NCBI GenBank assembly: GCA_016710325.1
Contig: JADJXK010000002.1
Span: 2,666,001-2,730,000, forward strand
Direction: 5' to 3'
Origin: Candidatus Leptofilum proximum
GTDB lineage: Bacteria > Chloroflexota > Anaerolineae > Promineifilales > Promineifilaceae
DNA: 64,000 nucleotides
The notes under the pieces are model-generated. The model had not been told where the DNA came from. It did not search any database and saw only the letters and a program-made list of their open reading frames with translations. The position numbers were made by a program, and so were the translations under genes. Below, in pieces: positions 52,258-62,575 of this stretch (position 1 is the stretch's first letter; each line of letters starts with the position of its first letter).

Positions 52258-53745
52258 TTATGGGCAGTTTGCCGATACGCTACCCCCGCTATAAGTACAG
52301 ATGTCGATTACCTGTAAACTTGAGTTTCGAAGCGTGGCCGTATCGCCTGAATTGTTCCAGATTGCACTGCCACGTCCCCAATATAAATCTGCAACGGAGT
52401 TCGCCCCGGATTTTGTCCACACGCGAACAGATGCACTTGGAGCAAGCGAGAAGTTGGGGAAAACATAAGCGGTACTGGCAGCATCCGAAAGCACCCACCC
52501 TGTCATATTCTCAGCAGTCCCTCCCTGATTGGTAATGGTCACATACTCCCCGGCAACATCATCGCCGGATGGATCATAGACAATGGTGGTTATCTGCACG
52601 TTGGCTGGCGCCGTCGGGGTAGGTGTAGGGGTTGAAGAAGGGTCACTCATCAGAACGATCGGGAGATAGATAGTGCCACCGAGATTACAGCCAGCGCTTG
52701 AAGGAATTGCATCCCACAGCGTCTCCCAGGCGCCAGCATAGGCAGCGACCGCATCTGCATCATGGAAGATTAATGTGTTCTCGTCATTGCTGTTCGCCCC
52801 TGAACTGGACCAATTCATCGATCCAGTTACCAATACTGGCGAGGTGCTACCGGCGTCAATGATCATGTATTTGTTGTGGAGGATGCCGCTAAACGTGTCT
52901 CGTTTGAGGGCGATCCCAGCGCTGCACAGCGTCTCGTCTTCCGAGTATTGATTGCCTGCACCAAGGACATCCCATAAACCACGCACCACCACCCCACGGT
53001 TACGGGCCGCAATCAGAGCGTCTCTCAAGGCATCGTCGGTAAATGAAAAGATGGAAAAAGCGATAGTGTATTGCGCATTGTTAACTTCGGTGATGAGCTC
53101 GTTTAAGGCACCATCAGAGGGTGAGAAGTAGATTTCCAGTTCCGAGCCGTCGTAGGTGATAGCGTGCATGGTATTATCGGTCTTTGCCGTGCCAAACAGC
53201 CCACTCTCAAACATTTCCTCAAACTCAATCGTAAAAATAGTTGCCAGATTGATGGCATCGAACAGCAAGCTGTTATTGTGATTCAAAGTCAGACCGTTGT
53301 CGGTTAAATTTGTGGACCCGGTCCAAACGTATTGGCCATCGATGACAATAAATTTGTTGTGCATCAGTGATGATCGATTGTCATGGACAACCGTGATGCC
53401 GGCTGACTCTAATGCCTGGAAGTGAATGGCATTGTCTATGTAGCCATCATCATCATCGGTCACGACACGTACAAGCACGCCCCGATTGTGAGTAGCGATC
53501 AGGGCGTCCCGAATTGAAACTCTATCCAGTTCATACAGGGCGGCGTCAATGCTAGTGGTGGCTGCACTCAGGCGGTCTAACAACGCCTGCTCCATATTTG
53601 TAACGGTTGTGCTGGCGGATGTGGCCGTCAGGTTGTCGGTAAAATAGAGAGCAGGGTTGCCAGGCGTGGCGACAGCAACCAGGCTCCACAGACAAACCAG
53701 GATAGCAACTGAGACAGTCAGAAAGATTGAGCGAGAGACTTTCAT
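52258..53745 (-). CDS. Exported phospholipase-D-like protein with lamin-tail domain
   Basis: This protein has 495 residues. The signal peptide is FLTVSVAILVCLWSLVAVA. Two PLD domains carry HKD motifs: SLMHNKFIVIDGQYVWTGSTN and LHNKYMIIDAG...VTGSMNWS. Together they form one active site for phosphodiester cleavage or transphosphatidylation, or for nuclease activity. TIYLPIVLMSDPSSTPTPTPT is a YLPIV motif with PT linker, followed by a lamin-tail domain (VTITNQGGTAENMTGWVLSD, RGSAIWNNSGDTATLRN). It begins 13 bp after the stop of the SH3/lamin-tail gene, so the two are co-transcribed. Confidence 0.9.
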   Translation of the reverse strand: MKVSRSIFLTVSVAILVCLWSLVAVATPGNPALYFTDNLTATSASTTVTNMEQALLDRLSAATTSIDAALYELDRVSIRDALIATHNRGVLVRVVTDDDDGYIDNAIHFQALESAGITVVHDNRSSLMHNKFIVIDGQYVWTGSTNLTDNGLTLNHNNSLLFDAINLATIFTIEFEEMFESGLFGTAKTDNTMHAITYDGSELEIYFSPSDGALNELITEVNNAQYTIAFSIFSFTDDALRDALIAARNRGVVVRGLWDVLGAGNQYSEDETLCSAGIALKRDTFSGILHNKYMIIDAGSTSPVLVTGSMNWSSSGANSNDENTLIFHDADAVAAYAGAWETLWDAIPSSAGCNLGGTIYLPIVLMSDPSSTPTPTPTAPANVQITTIVYDPSGDDVAGEYVTITNQGGTAENMTGWVLSDAASTAYVFPNFSLAPSASVRVWTKSGANSVADLYWGRGSAIWNNSGDTATLRNSSLQVIDICTYSGGSVSANCP

Positions 53746-53758
53746 AACGACCGCAACC

Positions 53759-54739
53759 CTAGCGTCTCGATACTTCTACGCCGGAGGCGTTGTAAAGGAC
53801 AGCTGGGTCTGAATCACTATTGTTCCAGATATTGCTGCCAAACCCGCAATTGAAGCCGCCATTTGCTGAGTTCTCGGCCATCGCCCAGACACGAAGCGTT
53901 GCATTTGGCTGGAGGACGCCACTTAGGGGACATTCCTGATTTCCTTTCTCGGAAACTAATCTCCATCCAGCCAGATCCACAGGGCTGCTGCCTGTATTTT
54001 GCAGATCAACAAACTCATCCTGTTTATTGACGCCAATGATGACGACCTCTCCGGGTTGAGGCGCAGGCGGGTTGGTTGCGGTGGGCGGCACACTGGTTGC
54101 CGCCGTTGTAGGCGCAGGCGGGCTGGTCGCGGTGGACGGCACATTGGCAACCGCCGTTGTGGGTGCAGGTGCAGGGGGAACGGTAGCCGGGGAATTTGTG
54201 GGACCAACCTCGGAAGAAGCCGGTATCGTGGCCGCAACAGTCACCTGATTGATAGCATCCGGGTTGATTGGTGTGACAATGCTGGCGGCGATCCAACCGA
54301 CAGTACGTCCATTGTCACCGATTAAGTACCAGCTGGCCGTTTCATCGGTGGCCAGGACTTCAAATTGCTCTCCGCCAGAAGCAATGCCTTCGCGGTCATA
54401 GGCTTGGCCCGGACCGCTGCGAATGTTGGCGGAATTGACAGCGATTTCGATTAATGGTTTTGGTTCAGATGTTGCTGTTGGTCGGGGCGTGTTGGTCGGT
54501 GATGGCGTTTCAGTTGATTCAACAACCTCTGCAACCTCACTCGAAGAACGATTGTCAGTCGTTTCGGCAGCAGACTCCGATTCAGGCGCTGGGTCAGAAA
54601 ATGTGCAAGAGATCAGCAAAACACACAAGCCAATGATCATGCCCGGGCCCATGGCAACTTTGCCACGCGGACCGCTTCTGCGGAATTGCTTGAGATACCA
54701 ATTGATTGTTCGGTCGATAGTATTGAAAATGCTCTGCAT
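53759..54739 (-). CDS. Lipoprotein-like SH3 and lamin-tail protein
   Basis: This protein has 326 residues. ATG 54739 follows GGGAGGAT. A basic N-terminus leads to a hydrophobic segment ending LLISC, a possible lipobox. Ser/Thr/Pro-rich spacers surround a bacterial SH3 domain (ANIRSGPGQAYDREGIASGG, WYLIGDNGRTVGWIAASIV). An Ala/Thr/Pro repeat region (PPAPTTAATSVPPTAT) follows, and a lamin-tail domain ends it (DEFVDLQNTGSSPVDLAGWR, FGSNIWNNSDSDPAVLYN). It is probably a cell-surface binding protein. The lamin-tail domain is shared with the downstream PLD-like protein, which suggests they work together. Confidence 0.82.
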   Translation of the reverse strand: MQSIFNTIDRTINWYLKQFRRSGPRGKVAMGPGMIIGLCVLLISCTFSDPAPESESAAETTDNRSSSEVAEVVESTETPSPTNTPRPTATSEPKPLIEIAVNSANIRSGPGQAYDREGIASGGEQFEVLATDETASWYLIGDNGRTVGWIAASIVTPINPDAINQVTVAATIPASSEVGPTNSPATVPPAPAPTTAVANVPSTATSPPAPTTAATSVPPTATNPPAPQPGEVVIIGVNKQDEFVDLQNTGSSPVDLAGWRLVSEKGNQECPLSGVLQPNATLRVWAMAENSANGGFNCGFGSNIWNNSDSDPAVLYNASGVEVSRR

Positions 54740-55339
54740 GTAATCCTCCCAAACTCGGAATTAGTTGGCGACTGGGGTAATTATCCACAATAGCTGGGAG
54801 GTAAATCAAGAAGACAAACGTCATGATTGTTCCAATCATGCGCACCGTTTATATTTTGAATGGATTGTTTACGCTTGCTGTTTTAGAGCTTACGCAGGGG
54901 TATTGAGATATGACGCAACTGCCCAGATATGGTTGTACAGCTCTGCTCCATAAAACAACAATTGGGCTCCCCCCGATTTTCGGGGGAAGGTCACCATGAG
55001 CATGAAAAGTGAGAAAGAGCCACTCTTTTGGGGGAAGATCACCAAGCTGATTGTCAAAAATTAACCTAATTGGCCAGAAAAATTGAGCGCCTGAGCCAAA
55101 AGAGGTAGCCGTGGCAAAATCACAAATGGGTTTTCCCGTATCGGCAAACCTTTATACACAAAAATTAATTGCACCCACCTCATTTGCTTAAATTTGATTC
55201 GACTGATCTTTGCTCTATAATCTTAATTATAGTCCTCGAGTGGTATTAATAATAAGTCACCAGTTCGCTAAGTTCTTTGTATTGATTCGTCATCCATCAA
55301 TACATTTAGTCAAAATTGTAAAACAGAGAAATAGCCAGA
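54740..55339. other. 600-bp divergent intergenic region
   Basis: It separates the SH3 gene (minus) from the giant sensor gene (plus). It contains a CCCCCG/CGGGGG hairpin (54970-54986). It also has two direct copies of GGGGGAAGRTCACCA, at 54982 and about 55030. No gene was seen. Confidence 0.5.
54969..55050. repeat. Hairpin and direct repeat GGGGGAAGRTCACCA
   Basis: Two direct copies lie about 48 bp apart; the first is attached to a CCCCCG-N5-CGGGGG stem. They are either regulator sites for the divergent genes or a remnant of an IS end. Confidence 0.45.
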
Positions 55340-58300
55340 ATGACTTTGAAATCATCACAAAAACCGTTTTCAATTGACCGTACTTATAATATGCTCTACG
55401 TCATCTTTCTCTCATCCATCGTAAGTGTTATCTATTCGCTTGCCAAGATTTGGATACTACCATTCCTGCCTTTTGATCCAGACCCCTCTATTCGTTTATT
55501 GAAAGCTGCAACAATTATCGTTATTTCGATAAAAGTATGGCCTATTGTAGAGAACAGAAAGTATTCTAAAACTGCATCTTTACTCTTGGTCCTTGCCTTA
55601 ATTCTCTCATGCTTTGGACTCCAGACGACTCAATTGAGGTCAAGCGTTCTTGCCTTTGGTGAAATTACACTTTATGTGATTTTTCTCACGACAAACCTTA
55701 TTTGCGTTTCTGCTCTGATAGCCATGCACTTAAGGATACTGCAAAAGCCCTTTCTTTGGTTTACACTAAATAAGTTGAGTGTTGAGTCACCAGAGGTTGC
55801 CGATGCAGGGGCGAAACTTCGGCGTCACATGTCGCAAAAGGCTACTTTCTATTTTTGGGTAACTATTTTTGTTACCGCAGTGTTTGCTCGTGAACTTGCC
55901 TTACCTGCTGCAATTATTCTTGCATGCAAAAAGCGGTGGTCAGACGGTTCTGGACAATCCATCTACTCAAAGAGATTATACAAAGTTGGCTTATTAATAG
56001 TCTTCCTGATTGCTTTCGCTGTGCTGCCATTCTTACTAGATTTGCCTAACTTCTACAGAGTCTCTTGGCCTAATCCTCCAGCCATTTTTGATCAATGGCG
56101 CTCTTACACCCCTTTCCTTACTTCGAATCTACTGTCATTTGTAATTATTATTTTTCTCGCTGAAAACATAGGATTCTTGCCAAGACTCCCTCGCCTATTG
56201 AAGACTACCATCATTGGTTTCGTTACTGGCAATCTACTAATAACAGCATTTGCCTTTCCTACATACCTTGTTGTATATGTGCAATATCTTCCAGAATTAG
56301 CAAAACAGCTTTTTGCTCAAGATCACTCGTATTTACCCTTGATTTATACAAGTTTTGTTGTTGGAATCACTACAATTGTGGCAACAGGACCTGTAACAGT
56401 TTTGATTATCCGACCAAGTAGATGGATTTCCAAGTTCACCTATGGAGCATGCTCACTTAGCATCGGGGGTGCATTGTTGTTTGGCACGATCGGTGCTTGG
56501 GTGAGTGGCATTGTAGCGCACGCACCTTTGTACGGTGCAGCGCTAGATCGAACCGATTATCAGAATTCGGAATGGGTGCTAAAACTTGCAGAAACCATTG
56601 ATCAAGCAGTGTGGTTCCCGCTTTTATTTTTTCTACTTTTGCTGGTGGTAAGCGTTATGACGGGTGGCCTTCTTGGACTAATTACACCCGTTAGGCTAAG
56701 TAGCAAAAAAGCTCATTCAAATCGTCAGCTGGAAGATTATTTGGCGTTCATACTGCCTTTCACAATACTGGCCTCGATCCTCATCTTACTCATCTTTTCT
56801 ATTCTTACGTTACTTGGGCCACAGGTATTAAATGTTTTCGTCCGGTTCGGAGTAAGACCAACTTTTGATCCCTTACTCATATCATCACTAAACACCAGTT
56901 TGCTGTGGATTGCCTTGATCATCGTGGATTCATTTGGATTGTATAAACTATATAAGGAGCAAGTATGCTCTTTATTTCCACGGAGGGCTGCGTTTGCCGC
57001 CATCGTGATAGGCCTTATAAATCTCTCATTACCCTTTTGGGTTTACGCTATAGATCCATTTCGGCGTACTTGGGTTTTTATTTGCGCTGTCATTTCCATT
57101 TTAGTTGGGCTCACATACATAAGATACGGTGTGAGTTCTTGGATCAAATCCCCAGATAATCCTTTCGAGTATGAACCTTTAAGAAAGTTTTCTTTTTGGA
57201 CAATGCTGGGTTCTGAAAGCGGGATACTTGCAGCGATTTTAGTGTCGCCGTCTATTGCATCTTTTACAAGTCTCATATTTATAGCAGCTTTCTCAATCGC
57301 GGAGCTGAGTGATTCGACAGCTATACCACCAGGGCTAGCATGGCTACAAGAGGCCACTTTCCCATTGTTTAATTTTCAAGTTCAGTTCTTCGAGATTGTA
57401 CTTCTGTTAGGCATTTTTTTGGGAGCGCTTTTGGTAAGTGTATGGTTTATTTTGTCACACTACGCTTCACAAAGATGGCTAAATTGGATATTGAATGATG
57501 TTCAAGCTGCATTAAATGTTTACCGCAAAACTGGCGACAGGATCTCAAAGTGGACAGTCGGGGCACTTATACTAAGTTGCACATTATTTTTATGGATTCT
57601 TATTGACTTAATCTTGGAATCCGATTCAGTTGACCTTTATTCTGGTTTTGAGTTCTCAATCTATTTACTGGGTCTCATAGCAATCATAATTCTTCACAGA
57701 GAGCACACACTATTCCATTTTAAACGCTTATCATGGCCAATAATTTCAATCGCCTACTGTGCACTTTCAATTGGTTTATTGGGATTTGTTCTAACGGAAA
57801 GCACTTTGATTGAGACCTTAAGTAGTACAGCTAGCGGTGTGCTGTTTTCTAGCTTATGCCTAATATCATTTCCGATTGTATATCTTGCAATTCACGTTTA
57901 TAACTTCCACCGAGAAAAGAATCGACACTTTCTCGCCATTATATTGATACCGTTCATTCTCGGCTCTGCTTTTTATTTTGGCCGCAACTCAACAAGAACA
58001 AGTGGAGGAATATCACGGCTAGACTTTGAGGGACAAGAACTAGAACCTGAAATGTTGGCTGATAATCTCTTAAACACACAAGCAAACAATCGCTTCTACT
58101 ATGACAGTTTGGGGCAATTGTGGTTTGGCGGGGGTAATACAGTCACTGTTGAATGGCGAAAATCAGATTGGCAACCTATTCAAGTACGAGATGTTCCTTC
58201 TCTCCCAAATGGGTTTACGGATGAAATCTTAGCAGAACAACTTAGTCAACCGTTTCTGTTTGAGGAGGATAGTGACGGATTTTTATGGATCGCCCAGAAC

Positions 58301-61300
58301 GAGGAGGTTTATCGACTCGAAGCTGAAGGCAACATTGCACATATACCAGGCAGATTAATAGTGCCAAACGGAACCAACACTGATAATAACAGTATCACTA
58401 CTGCATCTATTTCCAATGAAACACCGTCTTGTGTAATAGACATTATGAATTTGTGGGATACGAATGGTAATCTCCTCAACACATTCGTTTTCCCGTCAAA
58501 TATAGGCCAAACAGTAAGTTTTTCGCCCAATAACTCTCAAATGACGATAAAAGATGAAGGGGATTTCTTTCGGGCTGCTCGTTTGCAGGTGCGAAGCCTC
58601 GAAAACCGTGTCCTTACCCTTCTAAATAATGCTGACGATGCGAAGTTTAGCCCTAATGGAGATCGGATCCTAACTATTAGACATTCCGATGGGAGTACAG
58701 CCCTTTGGTCGATTGACGGCACCCAGTTAGTGAGGCTTGAAGGTCCCAATGGGGAAAGTATTGCAGATGCTGAGTTTAATTCAGAGGGCACGAAGATACT
58801 GGGTACTACTCACAGAAATGTTTACATGTGGGATATCAATGGCACTCTCGTTGCCAGCCTCCCTTCTGAGTATGGGCGGGTATTTGATGTTGCCTTTTAC
58901 GCAAACAACAGTAAGTTGGTCACCCTTCATAGCGATAGGATTGTTATATCAGATGCTTACGACCTGAAACGTGTTGCGGAAATCGTATTTAGGAGAACAC
59001 TCATAGATTGGCAAACCTATAGCATCGACGTCAGCGAAAACGGCAAGTATTTTTTCGTGGCTTATGAAGATAGAGGCAATAAAGATGTTTTTGCTTATGA
59101 TAATGAAGGCGTATTGAGAGGTCGATTTGAAGACTTGGGCGAAATTCAACTAACCTCTACCGGTGACTTAGCGCTATTTATTAATACATCAAGGACGATG
59201 GTTCGTCTGTGGGACGGTACCAATGCAAACATTATCATTCAAAATGGGCGCGAACTCCTGCGTTCAGCAAGGATAAGCCCGGATGGAAGTAAACTTGTAA
59301 CAGCCTGGACAGACGGTCAAACTCAATTGTGGGATTCCAACGGTAACCTTATAGATAAGCTCGTGCAAACAACTTTGCCGGACGACGACAGTGAAGCTTT
59401 ACTAAATGGGCCGCGCCCGATTATTGCCTTCAGTTCCGATAGCAACCGCATGATCATCGGGGAACCTCAACATCTTTTGCAGTTATTTAATCGTGAGGGT
59501 GAATTACTATCCACGCTTAATTCAGATTTATACCTTTTTGAAAACATAAACTTCACGCCGGATAGCGAAGTTATTGGAGCAACAGGTTGTATTACAGAAA
59601 ACGCCTATCAGCATTTCGCACCTGGCGCTTCAATCAGCGCTTTGAAAAGCAGTAGCAACGGGTTAATGTGGATAGCTACTCACGGCATGGGCGTTTATGC
59701 AATTGATTCGATTCGCAACGTTGGAAATAGTAATTGGGTTTCCTTTCAATCTCAAAATAGCGCGCTCCCTGCTGACTATGTAAATATACTCTTAGTAGAT
59801 GAAAATGAATTGGTGTGGGCCGGAACTGAAAATGGGCTAAGTTTCTTTGATGGCACGATCTGGAATAAACTTGAAGATTTGCCTGACGTCCCGATAACAG
59901 CGCTTCTGCAAGATTCTGTTGGTAGGATTTGGATTGGAACACACCAGGGAGGCTATTTGTGGGACGGCGATTCCTTACACTCTCTTCCGCATTCAAATGA
60001 TGAAAACGTAGGAAACGAGAAAATCACGCAGTTTTTCGAAGATAGCCAATCGGGTATCTGGGTTGCGACAGAACTAGGGGTTTATCACTATCACGAGCAA
60101 GAATGGGAAAAAATAGGTTTTGAAGTAACGAATATTTCGTCTTTCGTGGAAGCACCGTTAGGTGTCGTTTGGTTTGGCGGGGAACAAGGGCTTATCCGTA
60201 ATGATTTACGGGTCCAACCCAATTTACACACCTTGATCAACACTGCCAATAGCGCATTGGCAACAGACTGGGTACGAGATATTCATGCTTCGGTAAACGA
60301 CGAATTGTGGGTATCGACTTTTGCAGCAAGTACCTCAAACCCCTCACCGTGGATAAGCATGTGTATAGTGACATTGTTGATGGGATATTTGTTTATCGGC
60401 ACCTATAGAGGATACCAGCGGCATCCAGAAACAATCGCTAGACGAATTTGGCGGGAACTGCACGACCAGCCACAAAAGTTGCATCAACGCATCTATCAAT
60501 TGTTTGCGCAACGCGACAATGCCTTCGACATCTTACTTCAATTGGCAAACTATTTTGATGTAGACGGCGACAAGGAAATCTCCCGTAAGATTTCAACTAT
60601 TGCGAAACTCCCAATGGCGTCTGAACCTGTTGCAGCGCTCGAACAATCAATTGATTCCCATAGATCAAACAGTGACGCCATTGTTGATCGAGTGATCCAT
60701 GAATGGCATCAGTTGCTTATGTCTGCAGTAAAGGCAGCCAATGTCATGGAAATTGTTGCCCTTGAGTTAACTGTGAATCCCGGAGAGAATCACGGAACGG
60801 TAACGATCTCATGGCGACAAGGTCAAAACGCGATCCGTTTACCAGAATTTGTCCCACATGGAACAGAAGAAGCATGGCAAACATTAGAACGTTTGAGCAC
60901 GACACTGCGTAAAAGCCGGGACGTCGACGCGGCCGCTGATAGTCTCAGCTATTTGGCAGAGGCAATGACATTAGCGGAAAAAGCGCAAGCTGCAAGTCGC
61001 AAGGTTGGGCAACCAGAGGGGCCAATTATGGAGGAGCTCGCAAACCGTTGGCGGACAGCAGTAACTGAAGAAATCAACAGAATTAGTGGCTGCGCCGAAC
61101 TGAGAATCGAATTGAGAACGCGGCAACTTCGGCGAAGTGAACAAGTAACTATTGTATTCCAATTGCATAACGTCGGTCGGGCAGCAGCCGAAAATGTGAC
61201 AATTACACTGTTGCTGGATGAGAGTGAAGTAGGTAGCAGCAAACTAACCAGATTGGCCTCTGGTAGAACAGAGACAATTGAATTTGCGATTTACCCTCCT

Positions 61301-62575
61301 ACAACAGAAAAATGTCGAATCATTTGTCAGGCTGTATGGGAAGATCGAACATCAGATTTACAAGCAGTTGAACTGGGTGATGTCATCTCCTTTTATGAAA
61401 CTGCTGAAGAGTTTGTTTCCATTCCCAATCCGTATATTGTGGGTCATCCCGTAAAAGCCAGTGAGATGTTTCATGGGCGTGAGGATGTATTCAAGTTTAT
61501 TTCCCAAAATCTAAGAGATGTAACTGATCGCACCCTTGTGTTACACGGACAGCGCCGTACAGGTAAGACATCTATCCTGTATCAACTGCTTAACGGCCGT
61601 TTAGGGGCCAATTTCCTTCCTATCCTCATCGACATGCAAGAACTCGCCCCTATCATTATGAATACAGCCGACTTTCTGGGTGAAATCGCCTATCAGTTGG
61701 CAAGAACCTTACAAAAGTCAGGTTTTGACATTGAAGAACCAGGTGTTGAGGCTTTTGCCAACTCAGCCGTCCGCACCTTCAACCGCTTCTTAGATCGAAT
61801 AGAGGACAACTTGGATGAGCGCCGATTGGTCATTATGTTCGATGAATTCGAGCTAATCGAAAGTAAGATCAATGAAGGCAAGCTCACCGCAGATTTGTTA
61901 GGTTATTTTCGAAGTCTGATGCAGCATCGTCAAGGATTGGTGTTCATTTTTACCGGCACACATCGATTAGAAGAAATGAGCCATGATTATTGGTCTATTC
62001 TATTTAATATTGCTCTTTATCGGCGTGTCAGTTTCCTCAACCGAGAGGATGCCTTTCAGCTAATCCGCAGACCAGTGGCGAACAAGCTTGTTATCGACGA
62101 ACTAGCGGCAGATAAGATTTTCCATCTCACGAGAGGCCAAGCCTATTTCACACAATTAATTTGCTGGGCGTTGGTAAATCGCTGCAATCAGTTACGGCAA
62201 AATTATGCCACGATCAATGACGTAAATGATGCAATCGAGGAAATAGTACGCACGGGTGAATCACACTTCGCCTATGTCTGGCAACAGGCCAACCGCTATG
62301 AACGATTAACATTAGCTGCGCTCGCTCATACGATCCAACCTGGGAAACTATGGGCGCGTCCAGCAGAAGTGGCAGAAACATTACAAATAGGTGGTGAAAA
62401 TCGTCTTGATCGCGAGCAACTTGTCTCGATATTGGAACAGTTGACACAACAAGAGATTCTAGAGTCGGCAAGTGAAGGGAGTTTACGTTACCGTTTCCAA
62501 CTAGAAATCCTGAAAATGTGGCTAGTTAGTACTCATTCTATGGCTGCTTTGATTGAAAAGGAGTCAGCATCATGA
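55340..62575 (+). CDS. Giant membrane sensor with propellers, CARDB-like domain and STAND-type ATPase
   Basis: This protein has 2411 residues. Residues about 13-880 contain around 20 hydrophobic segments (e.g. MLYVIFLSSIVSVIYSLAKI). Residues about 1050-1420 are WD40-like repeats (VSFSPNNSQM, AKFSPNGDRILTIRHSDGS, ARISPDGSKLVTAWTDGQ). Residues about 1430-1665 are two-component-type propeller repeats (LMWIATHGMGVYAID, LVWAGTENGLSFFDG, RIWIGTHQGG). One more membrane segment lies near 1680. Residues about 1920-2010 are CARDB-like (TIVFQLHNVGRAAAENVTIT). Residues about 2040-2400 are an AAA/STAND-type ATPase (Walker A HGQRRTGKTSIL, Walker B LVIMFDEFELIE, sensor-like FIFTGTHRLEE) with a winged-helix-like end. 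It likely senses an extracellular or membrane event and passes it to the next ATPase, whose ATG overlaps its TGA by 4 bp. Confidence 0.8.
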   Translation: MTLKSSQKPFSIDRTYNMLYVIFLSSIVSVIYSLAKIWILPFLPFDPDPSIRLLKAATIIVISIKVWPIVENRKYSKTASLLLVLALILSCFGLQTTQLRSSVLAFGEITLYVIFLTTNLICVSALIAMHLRILQKPFLWFTLNKLSVESPEVADAGAKLRRHMSQKATFYFWVTIFVTAVFARELALPAAIILACKKRWSDGSGQSIYSKRLYKVGLLIVFLIAFAVLPFLLDLPNFYRVSWPNPPAIFDQWRSYTPFLTSNLLSFVIIIFLAENIGFLPRLPRLLKTTIIGFVTGNLLITAFAFPTYLVVYVQYLPELAKQLFAQDHSYLPLIYTSFVVGITTIVATGPVTVLIIRPSRWISKFTYGACSLSIGGALLFGTIGAWVSGIVAHAPLYGAALDRTDYQNSEWVLKLAETIDQAVWFPLLFFLLLLVVSVMTGGLLGLITPVRLSSKKAHSNRQLEDYLAFILPFTILASILILLIFSILTLLGPQVLNVFVRFGVRPTFDPLLISSLNTSLLWIALIIVDSFGLYKLYKEQVCSLFPRRAAFAAIVIGLINLSLPFWVYAIDPFRRTWVFICAVISILVGLTYIRYGVSSWIKSPDNPFEYEPLRKFSFWTMLGSESGILAAILVSPSIASFTSLIFIAAFSIAELSDSTAIPPGLAWLQEATFPLFNFQVQFFEIVLLLGIFLGALLVSVWFILSHYASQRWLNWILNDVQAALNVYRKTGDRISKWTVGALILSCTLFLWILIDLILESDSVDLYSGFEFSIYLLGLIAIIILHREHTLFHFKRLSWPIISIAYCALSIGLLGFVLTESTLIETLSSTASGVLFSSLCLISFPIVYLAIHVYNFHREKNRHFLAIILIPFILGSAFYFGRNSTRTSGGISRLDFEGQELEPEMLADNLLNTQANNRFYYDSLGQLWFGGGNTVTVEWRKSDWQPIQVRDVPSLPNGFTDEILAEQLSQPFLFEEDSDGFLWIAQNEEVYRLEAEGNIAHIPGRLIVPNGTNTDNNSITTASISNETPSCVIDIMNLWDTNGNLLNTFVFPSNIGQTVSFSPNNSQMTIKDEGDFFRAARLQVRSLENRVLTLLNNADDAKFSPNGDRILTIRHSDGSTALWSIDGTQLVRLEGPNGESIADAEFNSEGTKILGTTHRNVYMWDINGTLVASLPSEYGRVFDVAFYANNSKLVTLHSDRIVISDAYDLKRVAEIVFRRTLIDWQTYSIDVSENGKYFFVAYEDRGNKDVFAYDNEGVLRGRFEDLGEIQLTSTGDLALFINTSRTMVRLWDGTNANIIIQNGRELLRSARISPDGSKLVTAWTDGQTQLWDSNGNLIDKLVQTTLPDDDSEALLNGPRPIIAFSSDSNRMIIGEPQHLLQLFNREGELLSTLNSDLYLFENINFTPDSEVIGATGCITENAYQHFAPGASISALKSSSNGLMWIATHGMGVYAIDSIRNVGNSNWVSFQSQNSALPADYVNILLVDENELVWAGTENGLSFFDGTIWNKLEDLPDVPITALLQDSVGRIWIGTHQGGYLWDGDSLHSLPHSNDENVGNEKITQFFEDSQSGIWVATELGVYHYHEQEWEKIGFEVTNISSFVEAPLGVVWFGGEQGLIRNDLRVQPNLHTLINTANSALATDWVRDIHASVNDELWVSTFAASTSNPSPWISMCIVTLLMGYLFIGTYRGYQRHPETIARRIWRELHDQPQKLHQRIYQLFAQRDNAFDILLQLANYFDVDGDKEISRKISTIAKLPMASEPVAALEQSIDSHRSNSDAIVDRVIHEWHQLLMSAVKAANVMEIVALELTVNPGENHGTVTISWRQGQNAIRLPEFVPHGTEEAWQTLERLSTTLRKSRDVDAAADSLSYLAEAMTLAEKAQAASRKVGQPEGPIMEELANRWRTAVTEEINRISGCAELRIELRTRQLRRSEQVTIVFQLHNVGRAAAENVTITLLLDESEVGSSKLTRLASGRTETIEFAIYPPTTEKCRIICQAVWEDRTSDLQAVELGDVISFYETAEEFVSIPNPYIVGHPVKASEMFHGREDVFKFISQNLRDVTDRTLVLHGQRRTGKTSILYQLLNGRLGANFLPILIDMQELAPIIMNTADFLGEIAYQLARTLQKSGFDIEEPGVEAFANSAVRTFNRFLDRIEDNLDERRLVIMFDEFELIESKINEGKLTADLLGYFRSLMQHRQGLVFIFTGTHRLEEMSHDYWSILFNIALYRRVSFLNREDAFQLIRRPVANKLVIDELAADKIFHLTRGQAYFTQLICWALVNRCNQLRQNYATINDVNDAIEEIVRTGESHFAYVWQQANRYERLTLAALAHTIQPGKLWARPAEVAETLQIGGENRLDREQLVSILEQLTQQEILESASEGSLRYRFQLEILKMWLVSTHSMAALIEKESAS

